Positions 1 to 11,316 of a DNA stretch of 64,000 bases are shown here, piece after piece. Position numbers and translations under genes: made by a program. The stretch covers positions 21,484,623 through 21,548,622 of the forward strand of contig OX243817.1 of NCBI GenBank assembly GCA_945859605.1, read 5' to 3'. Source of the DNA: Lumbricus rubellus (lineage: Eukaryota; Annelida; Clitellata; Crassiclitellata; Lumbricidae). The notes under the pieces were generated by a model that ran no database searches, was not told the DNA's origin, and saw only the letters and a list, made by a program, of their open reading frames with translations. Numbering within the stretch: the stretch's first letter is position 1; each line of letters begins with the position of its first letter.

Positions 1-310
1 GGCGCTTGGCTACGCACTCAATGTGGCTGGTTACGTGGGAGATGCAGGCGATGCACTCAACAACATGGAAGATTCTGGAAGATTCTATCAGAACGGAATG
101 AAATTTTCTACTCTGGACATGGACAATGACATGCATCCTGATAATTGCGCTGCTGAGTATTCTAGCGGTTTTTGGTTCAATCAGTGTTGTCATGCATGTC
201 TTAATTGCGTGTACGGCGCTCCCCAGTTCTACTGGTTAAGTTTGGCGGAGCTTAGACTAGTCACTACGTCTCAACTTCAGGCGAGCCGAATGATGATAAA
301 AGCCGTTTAG
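1..310 (+). CDS. Gene 1, 3' part of the fibrinogen-domain terminal exon (5' end outside window)
   Basis: The window opens inside the last exon of a fibrinogen-related gene. In frame from base 2 it reads ALGYALNVAGYVGDAGDAL and continues to a TAG at 308-310. Diagnostic features of the fibrinogen C-terminal domain are visible: the GYxGDAGD segment, KFSTLDMDND (the calcium-loop region, DxDND) and GFWFNQCCHACLNC, followed by the SRMMIKAV end shared by all copies. Canonical family members have NLNG-Y where this one has CLNC-Y. The product is predicted to be a secreted lectin-like recognition protein; that is inferred from the family (ficolins, tachylectins, FREPs), not shown here. The upstream exons lie outside the window. 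Confidence 0.9.
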   Translation, partial: ALGYALNVAGYVGDAGDALNNMEDSGRFYQNGMKFSTLDMDNDMHPDNCAAEYSSGFWFNQCCHACLNCVYGAPQFYWLSLAELRLVTTSQLQASRMMIKAV

Positions 311-703
311 GGTGCCTCGAACTCTGCTGCTGGTTTGTAAGGTTTAAAACCGACCATCTATTTTGCTTACACAGTACACTTTTCATAGGCCTTAGTCGCT
401 CTTGAATTCGAAGACCTTCAACTACAAGATCTGCGTTAAAGTTAAGCGCATATGCAAATTATGGATTCACATTACTAAGACGTGGGTAGTACTTAAATCA
501 AGTTCTCAGTAGGCTAATTATGTTGGAATGTCTTAACTAGATGTTGACGTTTTGATTATATACTGTTGCGCTTTGTACAACATTTTAAAAATAATTTCCA
601 AGAAGTCATATCGCGCAAATGTTTCCCTCGTTAGAAGTAAGCACGGAGACAGGCGATGCAAAGATCCTCTCTTCGATTGAGGAGTGAAATAACTTAAGAA
701 AGG
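311..703 (+). other. 3' flank / probable 3' UTR of gene 1
   Basis: This non-coding stretch is homologous to the sequence after the stop codons of genes 2-5 (around 14910, 25968, 46317 and 58686). It has no clean AATAAA, only AAAAATAATTT near 586. It ends at TTAAGAAAG, where a hAT element has inserted; the uninterrupted sister sites are near 15346, 26398 and 46988. Confidence 0.6.
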
Positions 704-3157
704 CAGGGCCATCTTATCCAGTAGGCACAGTAGGCACTGTGCCTAGGGCCTACGAACTTTTAGGGGCCTACGAAATCCTGAGAAAAAAATATTAAAATAT
801 AAATGCAGTGATTGGTCAATGACCGGGAAAAAAACAGAAAACGAAAACTTTCTAACTTTTTGCAAGGCTAGAGTTAGCCAATGAAACAGTAACATTAGTT
901 AGAGTTTAGACCGAAGCATGGTGTAAGAAGGGATGGTGTGCGCACTTGGCTAAAATTTGTGGCTCAAGTCGCTAGATGGCGCAGCATGCAACAGTTGATG
1001 GACCTCGCCCATGAGCCTAATGGAATTTCATGATATTGTATGGCATATATACTTATACTCCTTCACTGTATGTCCGTTCCTTAGTGCCAGTCTCATGTCT
1101 GGACGAAGGTCGAGGGCGACACAAATTATCTTTGCTATGTTCTGTTCCATCTACTCTTTGTTTCCTTTTCTCTTGTGTTCCGTGTTCTCTGTTCCATGTG
1201 ATGTTATTGTGTTCCCTGTGTTCCAATGTTTTCTATGTCCTCTGACCTTGATGTTCATATCGATGTTCCGTGTTCCCTTATTCTCTGTGATGTGCCTTCT
1301 GTTCCCTGTTAATTGATGTTCCGTGTTCCTTGTTCCCTGTGAAATTCCAGGTTCCTTATGTTCCATGCTCCTTAATTGTTTATATTCCTTATGTTCCACG
1401 GTCCTTGTTGTTTGTTTCGCGTCCTTTGTTTTCTTATATGTCGCTGGTGTTGAATGTGATGTTCCTGGTGTTCCTTGGTGGATCCCTGTTTCTTATGTTC
1501 CACAGTCGTTGTTACATATTCCGCGTTCCATGTTGCTTACCTGTAATATTTTTTATGTTTATCCTGATGATTCATGTTCCTTTTGTTCCACGGCCCTTGT
1601 TGCGTGTTTTGCGTTCCTTGTTCCTTAATATTTCTGATGTTCCCTCCGGTGTTCCATGTTCATTAAGCTCCACTGTTTTTGTTGCGTGTTCGCGTTCCGT
1701 ATTTTGTATTGCCCCTGAAGTTCCTACGATGTTCCTTGTTTCCTATGTTACCTTGTGTTTCTTGTGTTCCTTATTCCTTGTTGCATATTTCTGGTTCCAT
1801 GTTCCTTAATGTTTCTTGTGTTCCCTCTTATGTTCCTTGTTCCTTGCGTTCCACGGACCTTGTTGCGTGTTCCACATTCCGTGTTCTGTTTTCCAGCGAA
1901 CGTTTCCTGATGTTCACTTGTTCCTTGTGTTCCACGTTCCTTGTTCCACATTCCGTGTTACATGTTTCTTAATGGTTCTGATCTTCCCTTTTATGTTCCA
2001 TGTTCATTACGTTCCACGGACCATGTTGCGTGTTCCACATTCCGTGTTCTCTAATGTTTCTCATTTTCCCGTGATGTTCCAGGTTGTTTATGTTCCATGG
2101 TCCTTGTTGTATATTGCTTACGTTCCACGGTCCTTGTTGCTTGTTCCGCGTCCTTTTCTGATGTCTCTGGTGTCCCATGTGATGTTTCATGTTCCTTATG
2201 CTCTCTAATGCTCCCTGTTCTTTGCGTCCCCCATTCCTTGTTGTTCACTGATTCTAATTTCCTCTGATGTTCCATGTTCCGTATGTCACCTGATGGTCCA
2301 TGTTCCGTGTGATCCAATTCCGGTTGCGCTTTCCGTGTTCCATGTTCTTTAATGTTTCCTCTTATGTTCCATGTTCCTAAATGTTTTTGATGTTTCCTCT
2401 TATGTTCCACGTTCCTGAATGTTTTTGATGCTTCCTCTGATGTTCCATGTTCCTTACGTTCTACAGTCCTTGTGGCGTGTTCCGGAATGCATGCATGTTC
2501 CGTGTTCCTCGTCCTATATTCCCATATTCTCTGAAGATTGTTATCTGTGATGCTTCATGTTCTTTACGTTCCACGTTCTTTGTTGTATAGTAGGCCTATG
2601 TTCCTAAGTGTTCCATGTGATGTTCCATGTTCCCTGCAATGTTACCTGATCCTCATCGCCACTAGTATGTTCCAAGTGATGTTCCCTGCTATGCTCCTGC
2701 ACTCTCCTTGTCCCTATGTTACATGTTTCGAATGTTCCTTACTTCTTGCTCTATATTCCCTGTGCTGCATTCGCGCAACTCGCGACAGCAGCGCCACCTG
2801 CTGAACTAAAATAAGTGGGGCCAAAAACGTTGTATGGCCAATATAGGAAGTGCGCACACCATCCCTTCTTACACCATGGACCGAAGCGCCGCTAACCGAA
2901 ATTCGAAAATCGGAAACCGGAAATACTACATTTAGCGGATATCGAAAATAAATAATTATTACAAAAAGTAGATTGAGATTTAAAATCAAAACTGAAATAC
3001 GTTCACAAAACATGGTTTAGCATAATTTTAAGAAATAATGTAAATGTGTTGCAATTTGAATTAAAACAGAGTTGAGTCGGATATGCCCTAGGGGCCTACG
3101 AATAGATTAATATGCAAAAGTGCCTATAGGGCCTACGATGACCATAAGACGGCCCTG
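704..3157. mobile_element. hAT-type DNA transposon (non-autonomous), host of a second nested hAT
   Basis: Left end CAGGGCCATCTTAT and right end complementary to CAGGGCCGTCTTAT form terminal inverted repeats. They are flanked by AAGAAAGG (696-703) and AAAAAAGG (3158-3165), an 8-bp TSD with one mismatch. The sister 3' modules carry an uninterrupted AACTTAAGAAAGAGACTAAC, the presumed empty site. Subterminal GGGGCCTACGAA motifs recur at both ends. No transposase frame is recognisable. Confidence 0.8.
917..2878. mobile_element. Nested hAT-type element filled with a GTTCC-rich degenerate minisatellite
   Basis: The ends CATGGTGTAAGAAGGGATGG and its complement form 31-bp inverted repeats (917-947 and 2848-2878), flanked by a perfect 8-bp TSD GACCGAAG (909-916, 2879-2886). 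Nearly all of the interior from about 1060 to 2760 is a degenerate repeat built from GTTCC, with recurring TGTTCCNTGTTCCTT and CCACGGTCCTTGTTGCGTG phrases. The open frames through it on both strands are repeat artefacts (Cys/Phe/Val/Pro-rich on plus, Glu/Asn/Thr-rich on minus). Confidence 0.85.
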
Positions 3158-3942
3158 AAAAAAGGGACTACCGGTAACAGACAAATTGAATTGAATGACG
3201 AGAAATCAATCAGTAACAGTTATCCTACATAGGCTAATCGTAATCGTAATCCTCAAACTTCTAAAGCACCACTCGAAAAACCAAGCGCGGATCCCCAGCA
3301 TATTCACGAGCGATGTGCTTAGTCAAAAAGGGGTGTCCGTAAAATGAACCCAGAGGACGTCCAGGTCGGCTGCCATAGGATCAAAGGTAGGAACAGCTAC
3401 TAGCCTATATAGGGCGGATGTCGTCTGTGTCGAAAATTGGAAGCTGGAGGACCAGAAGAGACAGGGTAAGAGTTTTTGAAGAGGAGTGTCTTCACTTTCC
3501 ATTGAAAAGCTCTATCTGTGATTGAAAGAGGAGACTGAAGAAGGTGGTGGGGTGTGATCAGTGGTGATGATGGTTGAGGACCTGAAAATGATCGGTATGA
3601 AATTTAACAAGCGAGCAATCTGAAATGATTAGGACACAGTCTGCATATAAGAGAGGGATCAACGGAATATTTTAGACCACTTAGAGTCATACATCACCAC
3701 CTAGTGAATAAATCTTTGACCCTTGACGCTTCTGAACCCACAAGGATTCTCCAACTTCTATGTAACCCGTCTTAACACTCAAAACCTTAATTCGCAACCC
3801 AACAGATTTCCAGATAGACAAAATAATTAATTAGATAGAAACTGTTGCAAGACCTAAGGGACAATTCCTACAGCTGAACTTAGCTTAATTCAAAATCTCA
3901 ATCGGATCTTATCGATTGAGTCCTTTCATTTCCGCAAACAAC
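3158..3942 (+). other. Continuation of the gene 1 downstream module
   Basis: This is paralogous to 15346-16130, 26395-27160, 46985-47715 and 59122-59390. Shared phrases include the TATTCACGAGCGATGTGCT and GTCCAGGTCGGCTG segments. Stop codons fall in every frame. It is best read as duplicated intergenic DNA between gene units. Confidence 0.6.
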
Positions 3943-5240
3943 CAGTGATGTAGGACTCGAGTCCGGCAAAAGACTCGAGTCCGACTCGAGACCGATTTTC
4001 TGTGGACTCGGACTCGGACTTGGACTCGGACAGTCAGGACTCGGACTTGGACTCGGACTCGAAGCCATGGACTCGAAATTTGACTCGGTGACTCGGCTTC
4101 CAAGTCACGAAATTTTCCGTGAAACAGGCCATTGATTATTGACACAACCAATTTATACATTTCGTCTGCGTTCTTCATCACTGAACTCAAACAAAGGAGC
4201 CTTTGTAGCACACGGGTTTAAGACACATTGAAGTAATGTAACGGATGGCTGGGCACCGCTGATCACAGGGCGAGGGAAGTTAATTACAGGTGTATTTGGT
4301 GCATGGTGGGTGTGGGGTTACAGGAGGGACGATTGAAAATATTTGAACTTGAGCTTACACAAACATAACCACTAACCAGGCACCCATGACATGCATACGG
4401 TCGAAATCGAATTTGATATATTGACACCCAAGATCAATTGATTCTAAGAACCTTGATTGACACCTCAATAAACTGCATTAGTATGCTGATCAGATAGGAC
4501 ATCTATAGACTTCTAATATTCACGTGGATGTTTATGGATAAGACAAATGAGGATTGGATGTGTCCATTGGCTGTTTGTGGCTATTAGAACTTCTCTGATC
4601 TTGGAACTGGGCGCAGAGGTTTATTGACATCTCCATTAATAGATCAGATAGACTTAGGCCTACTACATAAGTTTGTCGATTGCATAATGCAGGCAGTGTC
4701 GTAGCACTTAGTTGGTCTGTGCTGGGGTATTGGAAGGCAGATTTTATTGACACAGTGGATGGACCCCATTTCCCCATACCACAGACTCCGAACATTTTAC
4801 GCTACTTTAAAAGCAAAGGCATTGCTGATGGGTGCTATGGCAGTTTTGGCCGCAAATTTCAACATAAGAGTCTGCACAAGATGCGCCTGTTGAACTTGTG
4901 TATGGCAGTGGAAGAATTTTCATCCCTTTCATTTCGCCAGATTATGGAACAAAACTTATCTAATTCAGTATTTTAAAAGTTCAATTTAGATAAATTACAT
5001 TAATTTTTTGCATATAATTAATTTTAGTATCGATATTTTTCTATGCCATAATAGGCGTATTAAGTGTTTCAGTGGATCTTGGTTTTACTGGACTCGGACT
5101 CGGACTTGGACTCGATCCTTCGTGACTCGGACTCGGACTCGGACTCGAACCCCTTTGGACTCGGACTCGACTCGGACTCGGCTTAGCCGGACTCGGACTC
5201 GGTCTCGGACTCGGCTCAGGTGGACTCGACTACATCACTG
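3943..5240. mobile_element. hAT-type element with subterminal ACTCGG arrays
   Basis: The ends are CAGTGATGTAGGACTCGAG (left) and its near complement CTCGACTACATCACTG (right), flanked by a perfect 8-bp TSD CAAACAAC (3935-3942, 5241-5248). The empty site is preserved near 27151 (TTCCACAAACAACCGGG). Both ends carry runs of GGACTCGGACT on opposite strands (about 3950-4095 and 5090-5235), typical of subterminal transposase-binding repeats. A 98-codon open frame at 4680-4976 shows no family I recognise. Confidence 0.88.
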
Positions 5241-5962
5241 CAAACAACCGGGAGATAGATGCAAATTACACATTTTTAGTTTCGTGAAAGAAGATAGTAC
5301 GACATTGGAAATAGGTTTTGGACCTTTGGTCTTTGTTGCCGTAGGCGCTGTAAAAGAAATAATTCCATCATCATAGTCATTTTCGACCCCATAACGGCAG
5401 CGTTGGTTTTGTTTTGAACCACATTTCGATACAGAGGCAACAAATGAATTGCGTTCAAAGAGGTCTTACCGTCAGCAGCGGAGAATGGATGAGAGTGTCA
5501 TATCGATTTGCATGCGCTGTGCCTGCGCACTGATGCATGCCCTACGCGGTATCCTCTTTCCCTTGTTCAAATTTATTTAGCGCTTCAACTGGCCGTATAT
5601 GGCACCGTTCTTAATGTAACTATTTTTGCCGCTTCCAGACTTCCGTTATCCTCTTTTTTTATCACGGTCTATGGATTTGGTCCAAACGTACGGCTCCAAA
5701 CTTCCTCAGTGTCTTTGTTATTTAATTTGTATGATTCCAGTTTATTTTTCATCACAGTTTATTATTAGGCTATATTTGAACGTAGAAGGTCATATTCCTA
5801 CTTTCAGGTCTAATATAATTTTGCTGGAATTGTCACCAAAATCTCCGTTTTTGTAGTAAACCGTTAAGGCGATGCGATCTCCAGTTGCCAAAACCTATTC
5901 ATTTATATAATGTGCAGAAGAGATAGGCTACCTTCAGCGCTTGCAAATTTTACACAGCTAGC

Positions 5963-6008
5963 GTATATATATATATATAATTATATATATATATATACAT
6001 AATATATA
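5963..6008. repeat. (TA)n microsatellite
   Basis: Interrupted alternating TA run with no flanking TSD. The gene 3 module has a TAGGCCTA-bearing stretch at the same place (17095-17112) instead. Confidence 0.8.
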
Positions 6009-6559
6009 TGCCTACTTGCCTAGTCAGTCACAATTTATTGTATCAAAACAACCGCTGCTGTAAACATTAAACAAAGCAAGAGATTTCTGGCATTTCTTAG
6101 GATTTTCTCTACGAAAATATTCTTGATTATTGAATTCGTTTATCGTTTTAGAAATAATAATTCTGTGTAAAGTCGACTTTATTGATGTCAATGAAGACTT
6201 TGCCTTTATGACTGCACAACTGCACAAATTCATTTACAACTGCACATTTTGTGAAGAACTACACGTTAAAAAAGCTCTGCTATGCACCCAATCCGCTCCA
6301 CCATATCATGCCACGGTCTCACTATTTCTCGATCTCAAGTCATTCGACACTGCATCAGCTCCTGGAACCATGTTCCCTCTTGATGTTTCGAAACATTATT
6401 GGTTCCTTTACCATCAGTGCCAATCACTCACCAAGAACTTCAGAATTCTCTCCCAATGACACTTCAGGCTTTCCATTCAAAATGAAATCCTACTTCTACC
6501 AAGCCTCATCTGATTTTCCGAGATCAAGTTCTCGACCGAACGGCATCGACATAAACAGC

Positions 6560-6667
6560 CATGGGCGGAGTTTATCAGGGGCTAGGGGAGGGGCTAAGCC
6601 CCCCCCCAAGAAGGCCCAGATTCAACTTTTTAACCATGAACAGAACGAAAACCAAACTCTACCCATG
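6560..6667. mobile_element. 108-bp hAT-type MITE (CATGGGCGGAGTTT family)
   Basis: The ends are CATGGGCGGAGTTTATCAG and AACTCTACCCATG, flanked by a perfect 8-bp TSD TAAACAGC (6552-6559, 6668-6675). The uninterrupted sister site is near 50349 (CCATAAACAGCTACTCTGC). Related copies lie at 46482-46646 and 53724-54171. Confidence 0.85.
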
Positions 6668-7288
6668 TAAACAGCTACTAAGATGTCGTTCGGATCTCAA
6701 GTTCGAAGGAACCCTTTACTTGCTCAGCGCTCGTGAATAAGCTGGTGCCATGCGTCTAGTTTTCGAGAGGTGCCTTAGAAGTTTGGAAATAATGATTACG
6801 CTGGTTGCTATGAACTCGTTTGCACTTGCGAAACAAAATGGCGCCCGTTTCAGGCGAACAATGACCATGTAGGAAACCATTTGCAACACAGACAATGGAG
6901 TTTGACAAAATCATTTGTAACAACAACTCTGGCGTCGGCTTTCATCGTCACATAAGCTTGCATTATTAATTTTATGTAGCAGATCCAGCGTCGAAGACTT
7001 TTGTTGACTGCATGCACACGGAAAAGCTGGTGATGCGCCCTTACACAATGTGCTGCAGTTCCATCCAATCTGCATATATTAATGAGATTTGCTGAAAGAA
7101 CCTTTTCAATCTGATAGTCATACAAATGGGCGAGTTGCCTTTTCAATAAAACATCAATACAAATGCCGTTAAAATATGCAGGCGACAGCTATTGAGCAAA
7201 ATTTGATCAATAGCTGTCCATTTGATGGCGACATGATCCCCTCCTCATAATAAGCTTAGGCCTGCATGTTAGTATTCCTCTTCTAAAC

Positions 7289-7298
7289 TTTATATTAG
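7289..7298 (+). promoter_or_regulatory. Putative core promoter (TATA-like) of gene 2
   Basis: TTTATATTAG followed by ACTGG lies about 90 nt before the ATG. The same phrase occurs at the matching place in gene 3 (near 18657) and gene 6 (near 62598), with close variants in gene 4 (near 37192) and gene 5 (near 55197). Conserved position and TATA-like sequence are the only support; no start site is mapped. Confidence 0.35.
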
Positions 7299-7387
7299 AC
7301 TGGTACCTCGAATCTGAAGCACAAGTAGGTTAGTAACTGTGAAACAGATTGCACTGCGTTGTACATCTTGTAGGTCCTCAAAAGAAA

Positions 7388-7690
7388 ATGATGTCATTCA
7401 CGCTAGGCATGATTTTCTGTTTTGCTGTTGCAATGCTCAGCGTTTCCTACGCCGTAGTAATAGAAGTACGTGAGTTTAAAGTGGCAGAAGTTCCGCCTGG
7501 ATCAGAGCTATGCGCTCTTGATGCACCTTCCGCTTCTCTATCCTTGATCTCCGTTCTGGACTGTGCTCTCGAATGTCAACGATCCGGTTACTGCGAGAAC
7601 TTCAACTACAACAATGTGAACAACACTTGCGACATCTTCTTCAAGCGACCAAAATGCTATGGCCCGTCTTCTTCGTGCATCCATTACCAG
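7388..7690 (+). CDS. Gene 2 exon 1: signal peptide plus PAN/apple-like Cys-rich region
   Basis: First coding exon of a four-exon fibrinogen-related gene (7388-7690, 7972-7996, 13096-13239, 14293-14909; 362 aa). The start is the ATG-ATG pair at 7388/7391, matched in the other copies. Residues 1-22 are a hydrophobic signal peptide ending SVSYA. The mature part has Cys at 42, 59, 63, 69, 81, 90 and 97; the CALECQRSGYCENFNYNN stretch resembles PAN/apple modules (CxxxC, then C-x-x-FNYN, then C). The exon ends HYQ|GT in phase 0. The product should be secreted. The role is inferred as sugar or pathogen binding by analogy with ficolin and FREP families. The PAN assignment rests on pattern only. Confidence 0.85.
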
Positions 7691-7828
7691 GTGCAGTTAT
7701 ACCATGTTAGACTATTTTATAACCAATGTTTTTGTGAACATTCACGCTTACTAATGAATATTTGAACAAAAGGACGACTGGGTGATTGTTATTAATTCGC
7801 TAGAAATCTGATGTGCACAGGCCTCAGC

Positions 7829-7864
7829 ATGATGATGATGATGATGATGATAATGATGATGACA

Positions 7865-7898
<34 letters not shown>

Positions 7899-7932
7899 GG
7901 ATGATGATGACGATGATGATGATGATGATGAT
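7829..7932 (+). repeat. (GAT)n microsatellite in intron 1 of gene 2
   Basis: Imperfect GAT/ATG array ending about 40 nt before the micro-exon. The same repeat occupies the same position in genes 3-6, so it belongs to the ancestral unit. Confidence 0.95.
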
Positions 7933-7971
7933 AATTTATTGTGTCTTTAATGATTATATTTATGTTTTCAG

Positions 7972-7996
7972 GCTCAGTCAGATCAACCTTACACAG
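7972..7996 (+). CDS. Gene 2 exon 2: 25-nt micro-exon (AQSDQPYT)
   Basis: TTTTCAG precedes and GTTAAG follows a 25-nt segment conserved in all five copies. It takes phase 0 to phase 1, so exon 1 joins the FN2-like exon in frame. It encodes AQSDQPYT plus the first base of Gly110. Without it the reading frame does not close, which supports it as a real exon despite its size. Confidence 0.8.
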
Positions 7997-8050
7997 GTTA
8001 AGTAGAACATGTTTATCTTCATTTCTGTTAATGACCGTATAATTAGGCTA

Positions 8051-8996
8051 TAGACCCATTTTGGAACTATGAAAATAAATAGTAAATATTCATCGATTTT
8101 TACAATTCAAACACCATTTTGATCCCGACATATTTGTCTAACACTGGTGAGAATATCAAAGTTCTTTTCACAACAATGACGTCATAGTGACGTTATTTGC
8201 ATCAATATTCATTTAGCATGTCAATCATGCATGTTTTCTGTTGGTTTATTGGTTCTTGTTAAAACGGAAATCTATTTAATAAAACTAGGATTGAAAATAA
8301 ATGCAACTTATTAAAGGGATTGTCTGCTCTATGAAAAAAGTGGTGCCTGATATACGGGAATGTTCGGAACAATAGCCTACACATTTCAATAAAATGTTGC
8401 TTCAGCTCCCTGAGTTCGTCAATCTGTTGAACTGTTGACTAAGGATACTCGGAATTTCATTGGTCTTAATCTTTGGCCGCTAAACGGCCGCCCGCTTAAA
8501 TCCGGCTGATAAAAAGATTTGGAAACTGATGGAGGAGAAGGTGTACAAGACAAGGATAAACGACATTGAAGAACTGAGTGAGCGAATTGTGGTAATGCCT
8601 GGGAGGATTTTGATCAGCTGGTTATCGATGCTGCTGCTGGCTATTAGCGCGACCATTTTGAAGCTTGCGTTGAGGCCGAACGTCGATGCTTTGAGCACAA
8701 ATTGCAGTTTGACTGTCTGACATAATTCAGATATATGAAAAAACTAACATTTATTATTGATAAATGTCATCTTAAAAATATTGAAATTTTAGATAATTTT
8801 GTGCATTTATAAGCTCTTAAATTTGAATGTTGATGCAAATGGCGTCATTATGACGTCATTATTGTGACTGGAACTTTTATATTTTCACAATTGTTAGACA
8901 AATAGATATGTTAGGCTAAAAGCGGTGTCTGAATTGTAAAAATCACGGAATATTTACTATTTATTTTCATATTTATAAAATGGGTCCCTTTTTCCG
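8051..8996. mobile_element. Non-autonomous DNA transposon with roughly 170-bp terminal inverted repeats
   Basis: The left arm (about 8051-8225) and right arm (about 8795-8996) are complementary: AACTATGAAAATAAATAG matches the right arm, as do the TGACGTCAT-containing segments. The right end reads TTTTTCCGGACATAGTG. The left terminus is lost here but survives in gene 3 (19379: CACTGTGTCCGGGAAAAAA). The family is uncertain; CACTATG-type ends occur in Transib and other superfamilies, and no TSD is clear. Confidence 0.6.
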
Positions 8997-9171
8997 GACA
9001 TAGTGTAGATTGCTTCAAAGTATTAAATGAAGCGCTTCAGTGGAGTAACTCGTTGAGAAGCGTGAATGGTTGAGACGTGGGCACGACCTCATGATAAGAA
9101 TTATTTTCAGAGGAAGCGAAGAAAGAAGAGAGACTACTAGATCCAGTTGTAGAGCGAGCATAGAAGACAAT

Positions 9172-10870
9172 CATGGGCGCAACCAAAAATTTTTCCTGGG
9201 GGGTGCTCAGAATTATTATTGTAAGCGCCGAAGGTGCGAAGCAGCGAGTGCCGAAGGCACGAAGCCAGTGCCGACTAGAGGGTCTGGGGGAGCGTCGTAA
9301 GCTCACCCAGCGGGGTCTGGGGCCGAGCCCCAGAAACCACCGCATTTTTTACTTTTGACATTGGCTAGAGCGCGTTCAGGCTCTTGTTTGCCAGCTGTAT
9401 TTATGAGCGAAAAAGTCATGAAAACTTTTGAAAAACATGGTTTGGGGATTCAAATATGCTCTTTCCTATTTGTTTAGATGAGACAAAGGGTCTTAGGCCT
9501 ATAGCTCGCGAGTGGTAGAATTAATAACCAGCGTTTAATCTAGCCCCTCCCCCATTAACCAGTGTTTTATCTAGTTTCTTATCTGGGAATCAAGGTTTAT
9601 GGAAAAAGCGAGTATTCGACGGAAAATCTCCGAAGCACGTAGCACTGAGATGGCAGGGGCTTTGGGAAGAGGATGTGCCTATCCACAACAGAAATTTGCT
9701 AATTCCCTCACAGCAATGGCAGCATTTTAAGCTGTCATCTATTGCAAAATTGCTATACTTTTTCAGTGCTGATAAGACTGGCTTAAACTTTAATGAATTG
9801 CCTCACAATTACTTCAAAAATTTGTATTTGCACATTGCACCGTGACTTTTAAAGCTGTCATTTTTTAAACTTTCTCATGATTTTAGTGCTCAGAGACGTG
9901 ATATACCTGATATGATTTCAGTAAATGACCCTCACATCGTTTAAGAATTAAAAAGATTGGCACACACTGTAATGGCAGCATTTTAGGCTGTCGTCTTAAC
10001 AAAATAAAATTGTTCATTATGGATAAACAGTGGAAAACACTGCATACATTTAAAAAAATATTTATGACATATTGGAGGATATAGGCCTAAGCATCTCCGT
10101 CCTCTTACCACAAACTTTGTAGATTTAAAACTTCATACTGTTGCCTCACAATTAGGCCCTACTTAGGCTACGTCTCCGGTATCGCCCTAAATATCCGCCC
10201 ATAACATTAAGCTATGCACATTATAACATCATGTAATAGAATCATAGTTATATTATAATAATAAATAATAAAATTGTAATTACATAGTAGGAAATAAGAT
10301 AATGGTAGGGGCCTATAATATGGCAGTTTATGTAATGCAATATAATAAACAGCAAAAAAACTAGCCTACTCTCATTTTGTCAAATATTCTGAGGGAAAAT
10401 TTTCATTCTGGACGCTTTCTCTGCTAGAAATGTCTAGATCAAACAAAGCTGAATAACTATATATTATTATAATTTGAAGGATAACAATTCTTAACTAGGC
10501 CTTAATAAAATAGCACACACGTTACTATGAATTATATCGTAACATATTATCAATAAATTGGTGATACACTGCAGTGTAATGTAAAGGCATATCACTAACG
10601 CTTTTAATTGATCACTAGGCGAATTCTCGAGACACAGGCAAACTCAGTTAGACCAGCTAAACATTGAAATCTGGTGCTTTATGAACCATGAATTTGACCA
10701 AGATCATAATACAGAAGAATGAAGGAATTTGCGTGTGTAATCTGAAAGACCGAAAGCCCCCCCTAACCCCCCCCCCCCTAAAAAAAAACTCATCGGGTTT
10801 GGAAAAATTGCGTGGGTCACCATTGTAGCCCTGGCTCAATCACCCCCCCCCCTTCCTAGTTGCGCCACTG
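9172..10870. mobile_element. hAT-type element (CAnnGGCGCAAC ends)
   Basis: Starts CATGGGCGCAACC and ends TAGTTGCGCCACTG, with TSD AAGACAAT at 9164-9171 and 10871-10878. The uninterrupted sequence is kept in gene 3 near 21157 (AAGAAGACAATCCATTC). The interior holds GC-rich patches near 9225-9345 and repeated AGGCTGTCGTCTT-like phrases also found in the element at 22450. No transposase is recognised. Confidence 0.82.
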
Positions 10871-11316
10871 AAGACAATCCATTCAGAGGGACAGAGGACA
10901 CGGAAACAATTGAAGCAAAAGGCGGGACTGTTCTGTCACTGTTTTAGATGGTTAAACCAGAAGATCAAGTTTATTAGAGGTGCGAAGCGGACGCTGCGAG
11001 GAAGCTTAGTATGGCCAAAACACTTGTGGTTCCTGCAGTTGCGGAAAAATGCTGACAAGCACGAATACCGTCAGCATGAAGCTGACTCAAAGCAACACAG
11101 TCCACAGATGACCAGGAAAGTTGCCATAATTATAAGCAGAGATTGGCAACACAATGAAACCATGTGGACAGAAGCAAACATCGCCAGAGTCTTATTCACC
11201 AAACGCGAAAGATAAACGCAGGGCAACAGCTTATTCACGAGTGCTGCGCTTAATCAGTGGTGTCTCATAATTATAGGCCTACGAGTAGTTTTCAAATGAT
11301 AAAAGGGGACTGTTAA

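Larger units (their letters stand above)
5241..7387 (+). other. Upstream module of gene 2
   Basis: This duplicated non-coding block is shared with 16480-18752 (gene 3), 29690-37295 (gene 4, heavily interrupted), 49790-50880 and 51073-55292 (gene 5) and 59760-62690 (gene 6). Landmarks are the TCATATCGATTTGCA phrase, GCGAAACAAAATGGCG near 6830, and the TTTATATTAGACTGG promoter-like segment. A short AT repeat sits at 5963-6008. I see no complete gene in it. Confidence 0.6.

Noticed and set aside
1011..2410. Overlapping Cys/Phe/Val-rich plus-strand frames and Glu/Asn/Thr-rich minus-strand frames
   Set aside because: All lie in the GTTCC minisatellite of a hAT element and shift with the repeat.
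3943..5240. Arg/Thr-rich frames near 4000-4200 and 5008-5376
   Set aside because: Translations of the ACTCGG subterminal arrays of a hAT element.
7349..7387. Upstream extension of exon 1 before the ATG-ATG pair
   Set aside because: There is no in-frame ATG upstream and the hydrophobic signal peptide starts at the ATG pair shared by the copies.
8529..8720. Short plus-strand frame in intron 2 of gene 2 (also 20867-21055 region in gene 3)
   Set aside because: Similar between units only through duplication; frames are not conserved (a deletion in gene 3) and no family is recognised.
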